In this document: positions 6,695 through 13,466 of the stretch, piece by piece | Numbering within the stretch: position 1 is the stretch's first letter | Layout: the number at the start of each line of letters is the position of its first letter | NCBI GenBank assembly: GCA_902494625.1 | Contig: CABUUB010000014.1 | Coordinates: forward strand, 1-34,520 | Direction of reading: 5' to 3' | Source of the DNA: an uncultured Collinsella sp. | GTDB taxonomy: Bacteria > Actinomycetota > Coriobacteriia > Coriobacteriales > Coriobacteriaceae | Length of the DNA: 34,520 bases | Translations under genes and position numbers: made by a program | The notes under the pieces: generated by a model | The model's input: only the letters and a program-made list of their open reading frames with translations | What the model was told of the DNA's origin: nothing | Database searches by the model: none

Positions 6695-7390
6695 CTAGTC
6701 GCGACGGCCGAGGATGTTCAGGATGCGCAGGAACACGTTGATGATATCCACAAATAGATTGGACGCCATGAGCACGGCGTTGGGCAGCGTAGGCGGCACC
6801 GTCGTGGCAACATAGGTGTCGTAGCCAATAAAGCCGGCGAACACCACGATCACGATCAGGTCGGTGATGGTCTGCGAGACGCCCATGAACATCAGCACGA
6901 TCTCAACCAGAATAGTGGCGAGCAGAATGCCAAAACCGATGCCATATACGCGCTGGAAGAACTTGGGGAAGGTCACGCCCAACGCGCCAAAGACAAAGGT
7001 GATGGCGGCCGTGGCGATAAAGGCAGTGTTGATGGTGGGCAGGTCGTAGTTGGCAAGGCCAAACGACGCGGTCAGGCCAAAGGTACTCGCAAAAATTACA
7101 TAGCCCACAAGGGACAGGCCCACGGACTGCTTGCTGGCGGCGGCCGACATCATGACCATGCCGACGATGGTCAAAACAAACGAGCCAAAGACCAGCGGCA
7201 AGGCGGCGCCGCTTATCATCATGCGCGCAAACGACATGGTGCTCGTAAAGTAGGCGCCGGCGCCCATGGCGCAAAAGCCCAAGAAAATCAGGGCAGACAT
7301 GGCGAGATTGTACGCGCGCGGCGACATCTCCTTGGCGCGGCTTGCGCCGCTCTCGACGGGGCCGTTCTGATAGCCCTGGATATCGTTCAT
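6695..7390 (-). CDS. Bax inhibitor-1 / YccA family membrane protein
   Basis: This is a 231-residue integral membrane protein with about seven hydrophobic segments from residue 27 onward and a charged N-terminus with no signal peptide. The family ending is clear: FAGFIGYDTYVA, then SNLFVDIINVFLRILNILGRRD, with the Asp pair in the last helices that forms the di-aspartyl pH sensor in the bacterial homologue BsYetJ. That homologue is a pH-dependent calcium leak channel; others (YccA) modulate the FtsH protease. The role here is not known. Start ATG 7390 has AAAGGA upstream. A small hairpin plus U-run (7405-7428) lies in the leader, and the message ends at the terminator at 6623-6650, so it is probably monocistronic. 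Confidence 0.9.
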   Translation of the reverse strand: MNDIQGYQNGPVESGASRAKEMSPRAYNLAMSALIFLGFCAMGAGAYFTSTMSFARMMISGAALPLVFGSFVLTIVGMVMMSAAASKQSVGLSLVGYVIFASTFGLTASFGLANYDLPTINTAFIATAAITFVFGALGVTFPKFFQRVYGIGFGILLATILVEIVLMFMGVSQTITDLIVIVVFAGFIGYDTYVATTVPPTLPNAVLMASNLFVDIINVFLRILNILGRRD

Positions 7391-7404
7391 AGGTTCGTCC
7401 TTTC

Positions 7405-7428
7405 AAAAAGCGCCACAAATAACGGCGC
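7405..7428 (-). terminator. Small terminator or attenuator in the BI-1 leader
   Basis: Read leftward, GCGCC (7428-7424) and GGCGC (7414-7410) form a 5-bp stem, with TTTTT at 7409-7405. It ends just before the BI-1 ribosome binding site. It could end the message of the small gene upstream (stop at 7475) or attenuate BI-1. A second inverted repeat, TGACA/TGTCA (7434-7450), precedes it. Confidence 0.5.
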
Positions 7429-7474
7429 AGTAGCTGACAAGATTCCTGTCATTGTACCCGAACGCCGTGCGTCC

Positions 7475-7813
7475 TTACCTACGGCGCTCGCCCTCAAGCG
7501 TACGATCAAACGCCCAGACCCACCAACGCATCACGTGGGCCTGCGAGCCGTCCGGCCGTCCGCACGCCTGGTCCTCCAGATACAACTCGGTCGCATGCCC
7601 GCCAAAACGAACCTTATACGTTGCCGTACGAACACCGTGAACCGTTAAGCCAAAGCCCGTGGACGAGACAATCTCGTCAATTGTAAAGCAGCGACCGTCG
7701 ACCCAGCAGACGGTAACCGGCACGACTTGTCCGCCCGCAAGGATGCGGGCCACGACGTCCACATACTGCTTGTGCACGCGCCGAGTTTTGCCATCTGTCT
7801 GTCGATATTCCAT
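7475..7813 (-). CDS. Small conserved-looking protein of unknown function
   Basis: This 112-residue soluble protein has no signal peptide or membrane segment. I cannot name its family. It looks like a small beta-rich domain: VVPVTVCWVDGRCFTIDEI at residues 30-48 and TYKVRFGGHATELYLE at about 66-81 alternate hydrophobic and polar residues, a pattern seen in short uncharacterised bacterial proteins of the type V.W.DGR.F.ID. The C-terminus has a Trp pair (MRWWVWAF) and ends in a basic run. ATG 7813 is preferred because GGGGG lies just upstream and the sequence before it, open to 7921, is unlike protein. It is divergent from the PiT gene, with 248 bases between. Confidence 0.65.
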   Translation of the reverse strand: MEYRQTDGKTRRVHKQYVDVVARILAGGQVVPVTVCWVDGRCFTIDEIVSSTGFGLTVHGVRTATYKVRFGGHATELYLEDQACGRPDGSQAHVMRWWVWAFDRTLEGERRR

Positions 7814-7999
7814 GCCCCCATTATCGAACGCATGTTTGTATATTGTAAAGCGAACAGACTGTGGTTTTGGAGTGTCGGAGCGAACGCGCGTGTCCGCATG
7901 GCGTGATAGCAAAAAGAACACCCACGGTCAACAGGGCTAATATTCAATTTTAGTGCCAAAAAATTACTTCTCCCATCAGAACTCGGCAAAGAAACCCGC

Positions 8000-8031
8000 A
8001 GGAGGTGATACGATTTATCATGTTTTTGTAA
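8000..8031 (+). other. Strong Shine-Dalgarno followed by a three-codon ORF in the PiT leader
   Basis: AGGAGGTG (8000-8007) is the best ribosome binding site in this stretch, but the first ATG after it (8020) opens a three-codon frame, Met-Phe-Leu, stop at 8029-8031. This frame is the same as that of the PiT gene, whose ATG comes 30 bases further on with only a weak GAGAAAG ahead of it. The 248-base divergent gap otherwise shows TAATAT at 7938-7943 as a possible -10 and no convincing -35. Confidence 0.3.
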
Positions 8032-8061
8032 CGTGTCTGCAAACTTCGAGAAAGCCCATAT

Positions 8062-9111
8062 ATGGACGTAACGTTCTCAACCTTCCTCGGCCAAATTGTG
8101 TCGAACCCAGTCCTTGCCGTCACCGTGATCCTCGCGCTCGGCGCCATCTTCGTCAATGGATGGACCGACGCGCCCAACGCCATCGCGACCTGCGTCACTA
8201 CGCGTTGCATGCCCGCCCGCGCCGCCATTCTCATGAGCGCCGCATTCAACTTCCTCGGCGTGCTCATCATGACGCACTTTAACGCGAGCGTCGCCAACAC
8301 CATCTCACATATCGTCGACTTTGGCGGAAACAGCACCATGGCGCTCGCCTGCCTGTGCGCGGCGCTGTTCTCCATCGTCGTCTACGGCGCCACAGCATCG
8401 CGTTTTGGCATCCCCACCTCGCAAAGCCACAGCCTTATCGCCGGCCTGACCGGTGCCGCTATCGCCCTCGGCGGCGCGAACAGCGTCAACGTCCACGAGT
8501 GGATGAAGGTCATCTACGGCCTGGCGCTCTCCATCGGCCTGGGCTTTGTCATGGGCTGGATCCTGTGCAAACTCGTCTCGATTCTGTTTGCCGCCGCCAA
8601 TAGGCGACGTGCAAACGTCTTCTTTAAATACGCTCAAATCGCGAGCGCTGCGGCCATGAGCTTTATGCACGGCGCGCAGGATGGACAGAAGTTCATCGGC
8701 GTGCTCTTTTTAGGCGTGGCCTTCGCCAACGGCCAGACGAGCGTCGGCGATGCCGGCATCCCCATCTGGATCATGCTGCTGTGCTCGGCCACCATGGGCA
8801 TCGGCACCAGCGTGGGCGGCGAGCGCATCATCAAGTCCGTCGGCCAGAGCATGGTCAAGCTCGAGAAGTATCAGGGCTTCTCCGCCGACCTCGCAGGCGC
8901 CGCGAATCTGCTGCTTGCCACCCTTACCGGTATCCCTGTGTCCTCCACCCACATCAAGACCTGCGCCATCATGGGCGTCGGCGCCGTCAAGCGCCTTTCG
9001 GCTATCAACTTTGGCGTGGTCAAGGACATGATGTTCACCTGGTTCTTCACCTTCCCCGCCTGCGGACTCATCAGCTTTGTCATGGCCAAGCTGTTCATGA
9101 TGTTCATCTAG
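8062..9111 (+). CDS. PiT-family inorganic phosphate permease
   Basis: This 349-residue inner membrane protein of the PiT/PHO4 family is a low-affinity phosphate (metal-phosphate) symporter. It shows the family duplication: the N-half motif GWTDAPNAIAT at residues 33-43 (GxxDxxNA) and the C-half copy HGAQDGQKFIG near 199-209, each followed by a serine/threonine-rich PTSQSHS and PVSSTH. About ten hydrophobic segments can be picked out. ATG 8062 is the only in-frame start after the stop at 8029. It is followed after 67 bases by a DUF47/PhoU-like gene, the usual partner of PiT transporters in bacteria. The ribosome binding site is poor (see the leader feature), and translation may depend on the leader. 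Confidence 0.93.
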   Translation: MDVTFSTFLGQIVSNPVLAVTVILALGAIFVNGWTDAPNAIATCVTTRCMPARAAILMSAAFNFLGVLIMTHFNASVANTISHIVDFGGNSTMALACLCAALFSIVVYGATASRFGIPTSQSHSLIAGLTGAAIALGGANSVNVHEWMKVIYGLALSIGLGFVMGWILCKLVSILFAAANRRRANVFFKYAQIASAAAMSFMHGAQDGQKFIGVLFLGVAFANGQTSVGDAGIPIWIMLLCSATMGIGTSVGGERIIKSVGQSMVKLEKYQGFSADLAGAANLLLATLTGIPVSSTHIKTCAIMGVGAVKRLSAINFGVVKDMMFTWFFTFPACGLISFVMAKLFMMFI

Positions 9112-9178
9112 TCAAACCGAGCGTCCATCCGGACCGTAATACTTCGCCCACCCGTCTTCGCCTCGAAAGGACCCACTC

Positions 9179-9802
9179 ATGGCAAAGAAACCCGATTCGT
9201 TCTACTTTGACAACTACGTCGCCTGCGCCGACCTTGCTGTCCAGGCCGCAGAGTTGCTCATCAAGATTTTCGAGAACTTTGATCCCGCGCAGATCCACGA
9301 CATGCTCGAGGAGATGCATGCGATTGAGCATGCGGCCGACAAGAAGCACCATGAGCTCGAGGATGCCCTGCTCACTGCCTTTATCACCCCGCTTGAGCGC
9401 GAGGATCTGGACCTGATGAGTTGCTCGCTCGACACTGTGCTTGACCGTATCGAAGGCGTCGTGCAGCGCGTCTACTTCACCAACATCCAAAGCATCCATC
9501 CCGATGCCATCGTGATCGCCCACAAGGTGACCGACGCCTGCCGCGCCATGAAGGACCTGATGGTCGAGCTGCCCAACTACCGCAAGTCCAAGACCCTGCG
9601 CGAACTCGTCATCCAGATCAACACGATCGAGTCCGAGGCCGACGAGCTCTACATCAACGCCATGCGCAACCTGCATGTCAACGGCAAGGATCCGCTCGAG
9701 GTCATCGCCTGGCGTGACGTCTACGCCTTCCTGGAGTACTGCGCCGACTGCTGTGAAAATGTGGCCGATGTCGTGGATTCGATTGTCATGAAGAACAGTT
9801 AA
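9179..9802 (+). CDS. DUF47 family PhoU-like regulator of PiT transporter
   Basis: This 207-residue, all-helical soluble protein belongs to the DUF47/TIGR00153 group, distant relatives of PhoU. Two acidic helices with the PhoU-type metal-binding pattern are visible: EEMHAIEHAADKKHHELED near residues 43-61 and INTIESEADELY near 149-160. Such proteins sit next to PiT permeases and are thought to gate them or signal phosphate status. The length is typical. Start ATG 9179 follows GAAAGGA at 9165-9171. It is the last gene of this rightward pair; a large palindrome starts six bases after its stop. Confidence 0.9.
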   Translation: MAKKPDSFYFDNYVACADLAVQAAELLIKIFENFDPAQIHDMLEEMHAIEHAADKKHHELEDALLTAFITPLEREDLDLMSCSLDTVLDRIEGVVQRVYFTNIQSIHPDAIVIAHKVTDACRAMKDLMVELPNYRKSKTLRELVIQINTIESEADELYINAMRNLHVNGKDPLEVIAWRDVYAFLEYCADCCENVADVVDSIVMKNS

Positions 9803-9807
9803 TTGGG

Positions 9808-9918
9808 GGTACGTGTCCCGGCGGTCGCGGGCCCGACCACTAATAACCTTTTTCACTCCGGCTGCAAGCAGAGTCGTTCAAAAGGGTATTAGTGGTCGGG
9901 CCCGCTCCCTTACGTACC
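9808..9918. repeat. 111-bp imperfect palindrome with 19-bp perfect arms
   Basis: The 19-base arms 9827-9845 and 9887-9905 (GCGGGCCCGACCACTAATA and its exact complement) are perfect. Pairing continues inward over CCTTTT/AAAAGG after one mismatch, leaving a loop of about 27 bases. Outer ends GGTACGT (9808-9814) and ACGTACC (9912-9918) also pair across an asymmetric interior loop. The U-run lies inside the stem, not after it, so this is not a standard intrinsic terminator, although it could end the PiT-DUF47 message. It may be a small non-autonomous palindromic element. No flanking target duplication is obvious. Confidence 0.8.
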
Positions 9919-10083
9919 ACCATTGGAAACTTTGGCTGATACTTTGAAAGCGATGGGGCTTTTGTTGGCAGGGCCTTGGGGCCCGATCGGAAACTTTGGG
10001 ACCGCCTTAAACGTTTGGCTGAATGTTGCTTTGGGTACCCTTTTGCTTAGTTTTGGGTTGTTTTATTAGCTTTGGAGGCTCGT
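9919..10083 (+). promoter_or_regulatory. G/T-rich leader of the nitroreductase gene with degenerate direct repeats
   Basis: The plus strand of this gap is strongly enriched in G and T. GGAAACTTTGG occurs at 9925-9935 and 9989-9999, and TTTGGCTGA at 9931-9939 and 10014-10022. GGAGG at 10074-10078 is the ribosome binding site of the next gene. I see no convincing -35/-10 pair and no known riboswitch class. Confidence 0.4.
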
Positions 10084-10614
10084 ATGGGGTATTTGGATTT
10101 GGCTCGGACTCGGTATTCTTGTCGTTCTTTTGAGGATCGGCCTGTTGAGCAGTCGGTGGTGGATGCCATTGTTGAGGCGGGGCGCATTGCTCCTTCTGCT
10201 TGTAATAATCATCCAACCCGTGTGATGGTGCTTGATACTCCGGAGTTGTTGGAAAAGGCTGCTGCTTGTCAGCCGCGCTTTGCTCGTGAGGGGTCTATCT
10301 TTGGGGCTCCGCTTATCTTTCTTATTTGCAGCGTTACTGACGATGCTTGGGTGCGCCCTTATGACCAGATGAACTCCAGTGCCATCGACACCTCGATTGT
10401 TTGCGATCAGATGATGATGGAGGCCGAGGAGCAGGGCCTGGGTACGTGCTGGGTGTGCCATTTTAAGCCCGAAGTGGCCTGTGAGCAGTTCAGCCTGCCC
10501 GAGGGCATCTATCCCTATCATATGCTCGTCTGCGGCTATCCTGCCGACTATATCGCCGACCCCGAGCAACGCGAGGCCCGCACCATTCCCCTCCCCGACT
10601 TCCTCCTCAAGTAG
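10084..10614 (+). CDS. Nitroreductase family FMN-dependent oxidoreductase
   Basis: This 176-residue cytosolic flavoprotein of the nitroreductase superfamily acts with NAD(P)H on quinones or nitro compounds; its specificity is unknown. It has RTRYSCRSFEDRPVE near the N-terminus (phosphate-binding arginines of the FMN site), AGRIAPSACNNHPTRVMV (FMN and substrate stretch), and GLGTCWVCHF followed by a CGYPAD segment, the usual order. It is short, like the minimal members. ATG 10084 has GGAGG 5 bases upstream; a TTG at 10072 would overlap that site. Codons are odd: roughly the first 90 codons end mostly in T or G (TCT, CGT, GCT, CTT), the last 85 mostly in C like the neighbours. It is monocistronic, with a strong terminator at 10661. 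Confidence 0.88.
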   Translation: MGYLDLARTRYSCRSFEDRPVEQSVVDAIVEAGRIAPSACNNHPTRVMVLDTPELLEKAAACQPRFAREGSIFGAPLIFLICSVTDDAWVRPYDQMNSSAIDTSIVCDQMMMEAEEQGLGTCWVCHFKPEVACEQFSLPEGIYPYHMLVCGYPADYIADPEQREARTIPLPDFLLK

Positions 10615-10660
10615 ATTTTTGGGACATGCCTTAAAATCCACCTTTGACCGCTCACCGGTT

Positions 10661-10705
10661 CGCCGAGTCCTGTGCCCTCAAACGCAGGACTCGGCGTTTT
10701 ATTTT
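10661..10705 (+). terminator. Strong intrinsic terminator after nitroreductase
   Basis: A perfect 12-bp stem, CGCCGAGTCCTG (10661-10672) with CAGGACTCGGCG (10685-10696), is followed by TTTTATTTTG. Confidence 0.93.
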
Positions 10706-10724
10706 GCAGACTGCACACAGCCAC

Positions 10725-10754
10725 AAAAAAGGACCCGCAAGCTGCGGGCCCTTT
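10725..10754 (-). terminator. Intrinsic terminator of the divIVA-end transcript
   Basis: Read leftward, GGGCCCGCA (10752-10744) pairs with TGCGGGTCC (10739-10731), and TTTTTT follows at 10730-10725. It marks the end of the leftward division block, 26 bases after the divIVA stop. Confidence 0.9.
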
Positions 10755-10779
10755 CTAGGCGCTACATGATAGCTGGATG

Positions 10780-11457
10780 TTAGTCCAGGTCGTCGGCGGC
10801 GAAGTTGTCGATCGGTGCGAAGGGATCGGCAACGGGGATAACCGGCTCGGCGACGGGCAGCGGCTCGGCAGCGGGAACGGTCACAGCCGGAGAAGCGGCG
10901 GAACCGACCGGCGTAGAAGCCATGAGATCGGACGGGAAGGAGTTCTGAGCATCGTCCATGAAGTGCTGGATGAGCTTGAGGTACTCGGCCTTAAACTCCT
11001 CGCGGGAAGCCTTAAGACGGTCGATCTCCTCAAGCTCGGCCTGCTTCTCGGTCAGGGCCTGGCGGATGACCTCGCGGGCCTTGGCGTCGGCCTCGTTACG
11101 GATACGGTCAGCGTTCTCGTTGGCGTCGTTGACGATGCCCTCGGCGGTCTGCTGGGCAGCAATCAGGGCAGCGGAAATCTGGCGCTCCTGAGCGGAGAAG
11201 TCGGGTGCAGGAGCGGCCACAGGGGCAGCGGGAACGGCCTGTGCGGCAGCGTCCTGAGCCTGAGCAAGCTGGGCCTGCGTATCGGCGAGCTGCTGCTCGG
11301 TGGCGGTCAGACGACCCTTAAGATCGACAATCTTGGCGAGCATGGCATCGACCTCAGAGGACAGGGTCTCCAGGAAGACGTCGACCTCGGCGGGATCGTA
11401 GCCGCGCTTGGCCTCAGAGAAGGTCTGAGCCTGAATGTCAGCAGGGGTAATAGCCAT
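10780..11457 (-). CDS. divIVA: DivIVA domain protein (septum/pole organiser)
   Basis: This 225-residue protein has a DivIVA N-terminal lipid-binding domain: residues 1-32 contain ITPADI..QTF and RGYDPAEVDVFLETL, the family hallmark. A coiled coil follows at about 33-70, then an Ala/Pro linker (about 70-87), a second long coiled coil (about 88-166), and a disordered Pro/Val/Ala-rich tail ending in acidic FAADDLD. DivIVA binds curved membrane at septa and poles; in Actinomycetota it often directs wall growth. It is the last gene of the leftward block, 62 bases after yggT, with AAGGAG ahead of ATG 11457, and is closed by the terminator at 10725. Confidence 0.93.
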   Translation of the reverse strand: MAITPADIQAQTFSEAKRGYDPAEVDVFLETLSSEVDAMLAKIVDLKGRLTATEQQLADTQAQLAQAQDAAAQAVPAAPVAAPAPDFSAQERQISAALIAAQQTAEGIVNDANENADRIRNEADAKAREVIRQALTEKQAELEEIDRLKASREEFKAEYLKLIQHFMDDAQNSFPSDLMASTPVGSAASPAVTVPAAEPLPVAEPVIPVADPFAPIDNFAADDLD

Positions 11458-11519
11458 AACAAGTTCTCCTTTATCTTCGCCTTGGCGCCGTGCGCCCGAC
11501 GTGAGTTACTAAGCCAGTT

Positions 11520-11801
11520 TTATATGAGTATACCTATAAGAAGTTGCAGAACCAGCTTCTGCACCAACTGCAACGCAATAATCGCAACGACCGGTGAAAA
11601 ATCGACGCCGCCCATGGGTGGGATAAACCGGCGGAACAAATTGAGCCACGGGCCGCACACGCTATCGAGGACGGCGGCGATATCCTGTAGCAATCCGCCC
11701 TGCTTCATAGGGATCCACGTCATAAGGCAGTAAACCACGATGAGAGTGGAGTAAAAGTTGAACAGCGTATTGACCAGCTGGACAATGGTGTAGATGTTGA
11801 T
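11520..11801 (-). CDS. YggT family membrane protein with non-standard start codon
   Basis: The YggT family consists of small two-helix membrane proteins encoded beside sepF and divIVA, with a role in division or membrane organisation. Segment 1 (NIYTIVQLVNTLFNFYSTLI and the next residues) and segment 2 (VVAIIALQLVQKLVLQLLIG) are clear, as is the hallmark LFRRFIPPMGGVDFSP. The only ordinary start in the frame is GTG at 11738, which would cut segment 1 in half. Between the sepF stop (11823-11825, same frame) and that GTG there is no ATG, GTG or TTG. A Shine-Dalgarno GAGGAG (11813-11808) precedes ATT (11807) and ATC (11801); ATC at 6-base spacing gives 93 residues, the usual family length. I annotate ATC 11801 as the tentative start. 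A sequencing error or sepF readthrough are alternatives. Confidence 0.78.
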   Translation of the reverse strand: MNIYTIVQLVNTLFNFYSTLIVVYCLMTWIPMKQGGLLQDIAAVLDSVCGPWLNLFRRFIPPMGGVDFSPVVAIIALQLVQKLVLQLLIGILI

Positions 11802-11822
11802 GAGAATCTCCTCGTCTTGTCT

Positions 11823-12548
11823 TTACTTAAGGTAGCCGTCGGCACGGAGCTTTTTGAGGTCCGAATCCTTGACCTCGCAACCGGCGGGCAGCACCATAAA
11901 CACGCGATCGCCCACCTCTTTGACGGTGGCACCCAGGCCGCAGGCAAAGCCGTAGGAGAAGTCCAGGACGCGCTTGGCGACCTCGGTACGAACGCCCACA
12001 AAAATCAGCGCGACAGGCTGCTTGGTGCGCACGCGGCGCACGACGGTCTCCACGTCGTCATAGCTCTCGGGGCGCAGGACATAAGCCGGCAGCTGCGGCG
12101 TAGCGTTGATGATGTTGCTCGCATACGCCGAGGCATCGCTCGGTGAGGGAGCAGGTGCGGGGGCAGCAGCGCGGGCGCGTGTGCTCTCGGCATAGCTCGA
12201 CGGCGTGTCGTACGCACCGGGACGATAACCGCCCGCAACCGTCTCCTGCGAGCGCGATGGCGGGTTGTAGGTCGTAGCATGGCGAGAATCATCGCCGACC
12301 AGCTGACCGGAGCGTGTGTACACGGCCACCGACTCGGCCTCGCCGCGGCGCGTCTGACCCAACAGGCCGTTGCTCGGCTCATCCTGGGTGTAGAAGCCCT
12401 CGCCCGAGGCACCGCTGTAACCGTTGTTCTGGTAGCCGTCGTCATAGCCATCATCGTAGCCGTAGTCGTCGTCCTGACCATAACCCTGGTCGTAACCCTG
12501 CTGGCCGCCCAGGTGCATCTTATTTTTAATCTCGTCAAGGAAGCCCAT
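11823..12548 (-). CDS. sepF: Cell division protein SepF
   Basis: SepF binds the FtsZ tail and the membrane and can replace FtsA, which is absent here. This is a 241-residue form, longer than the usual 150-200. The N-terminus MGFLDEIKNKM is the amphipathic membrane helix. Residues about 15-46 are a Tyr/Gly/Asp/Gln-rich repeat stretch (GYDDGYDDGY), followed by a disordered Ser/Pro/Ala linker to about 155. The C-terminal SepF domain (about 158-236) contains RPESYDDVETVVRRVRTKQPVALIF in pieces typical of the family, then KRVLDFSYGFACGL and RVFMVLPAGCEV. Start ATG 12548 is chosen because GAGAGGA lies upstream and the membrane helix begins there; the frame is open further to 12599. It is followed directly by yggT. 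Confidence 0.94.
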   Translation of the reverse strand: MGFLDEIKNKMHLGGQQGYDQGYGQDDDYGYDDGYDDGYQNNGYSGASGEGFYTQDEPSNGLLGQTRRGEAESVAVYTRSGQLVGDDSRHATTYNPPSRSQETVAGGYRPGAYDTPSSYAESTRARAAAPAPAPSPSDASAYASNIINATPQLPAYVLRPESYDDVETVVRRVRTKQPVALIFVGVRTEVAKRVLDFSYGFACGLGATVKEVGDRVFMVLPAGCEVKDSDLKKLRADGYLK

Positions 12549-12608
12549 GGTTGTGTCCTCTCGCGGTTTAGTGCAGGCGCTCTGATAATCAGTGCGCACT
12601 TCAGAGCC

Positions 12609-13346
12609 TTATTTTACTGCAAACTCCGGGCTAAATACTACCCTGCCCAGGCGAACGAGCGTAGAGCCTTCCTCAAGGGCAGGCTCAAAGTCCTCGCTCA
12701 TGCCGCAGGAAAGTTCGGGCAGGCTCAGGTCGGAGTGCGTCGCCTCAAGCTCATCCCTTAGCTCGCGAAGTCCGGCAAAGGTGCGGCACGCCACATCCTT
12801 ATTCCCCCGGGGTGCCATAGTCATAAGGCCCTGCACACAAATTCCCTCAAGCTCCGCAAGCTCACCTGCGGCGTCTCGGACCTCGTCGGGCGAAAAACCG
12901 CCCTTGGACTCCTCGCCGCTCACATTGACCTCGAGCAGCACACGCTGGGGGCCGGAGAGCTCGCCCGCCTCAATCTTGCGGACCGCACGGCTCGAGATAG
13001 CCTGAGCCAAATGCAGCGATCCCACCGAATGAATCAGCTCAGCCGAGCCCAGAACCGCATTGATCTTGTTGGTCTGCAGGTTGCCGATCATATCGAAGCG
13101 CACCTCGGGTAGCTCCGGATGCTCTGCGAGGCCCGCGAGCTTGCGAACGAGCTCCTGCGGGCGGTTCTCGGCAAAATGGCGATACCCCGCCTGAATAGCG
13201 GCAACGGTCTCATCGACGCCAACAGTCTTGGAGACGGCAATCAGGCGCGCGGCATCGTGGGGACGGCCCGCGCGATCGAGTGCCGCATAAAAACACTCCA
13301 GAATCTGCTCGCGGCGAGCGCGCATCAAGTCCAAATAGTTATCCAT
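12609..13346 (-). CDS. YggS/PLPBP family pyridoxal-phosphate homeostasis protein
   Basis: This 245-residue, single-domain, fold-type III PLP-binding protein maintains vitamin B6 and amino acid balance and has no known catalytic reaction. The PLP lysine is Lys40 in IAVSKT. Other family blocks are FAENRPQE, IGNLQTNK, VNVSGEESKGGF, GLMTMAP and LSCGMSEDFEPALEEGSTLVRLGRVVF. ATG 13346 has GGAGGCG upstream; the frame is open to 13430, but that part covers a hairpin. In Actinomycetota this gene usually lies directly after pgeF and before sepF; here it is next to sepF, while pgeF is 4.5 kb away across the pst operon. Its gap to sepF is 60 bases. Confidence 0.93.
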   Translation of the reverse strand: MDNYLDLMRARREQILECFYAALDRAGRPHDAARLIAVSKTVGVDETVAAIQAGYRHFAENRPQELVRKLAGLAEHPELPEVRFDMIGNLQTNKINAVLGSAELIHSVGSLHLAQAISSRAVRKIEAGELSGPQRVLLEVNVSGEESKGGFSPDEVRDAAGELAELEGICVQGLMTMAPRGNKDVACRTFAGLRELRDELEATHSDLSLPELSCGMSEDFEPALEEGSTLVRLGRVVFSPEFAVK

Positions 13347-13396
13347 TGCCAATCGCCTCCGCAGACAGCCATACAAGTAGTCCCATGCTAACGCAA

Positions 13397-13428
13397 GAGC
13401 GCGGCCCTGCATGTGCAAGGCCGCGCTC
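13397..13428 (-). terminator. GC-rich hairpin after phoU
   Basis: GAGCGCGGCC (13397-13406) and GGCCGCGCTC (13419-13428) form a perfect 10-bp stem. It lies 39 bases after the phoU stop and before yggS. No U-tract follows on the leftward strand, so it may be a weak terminator or an mRNA-stabilising hairpin. Confidence 0.55.
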
Positions 13429-13466
13429 ACTTAGGTATTTACAATCTTTCGACGAACGAAGCTACC

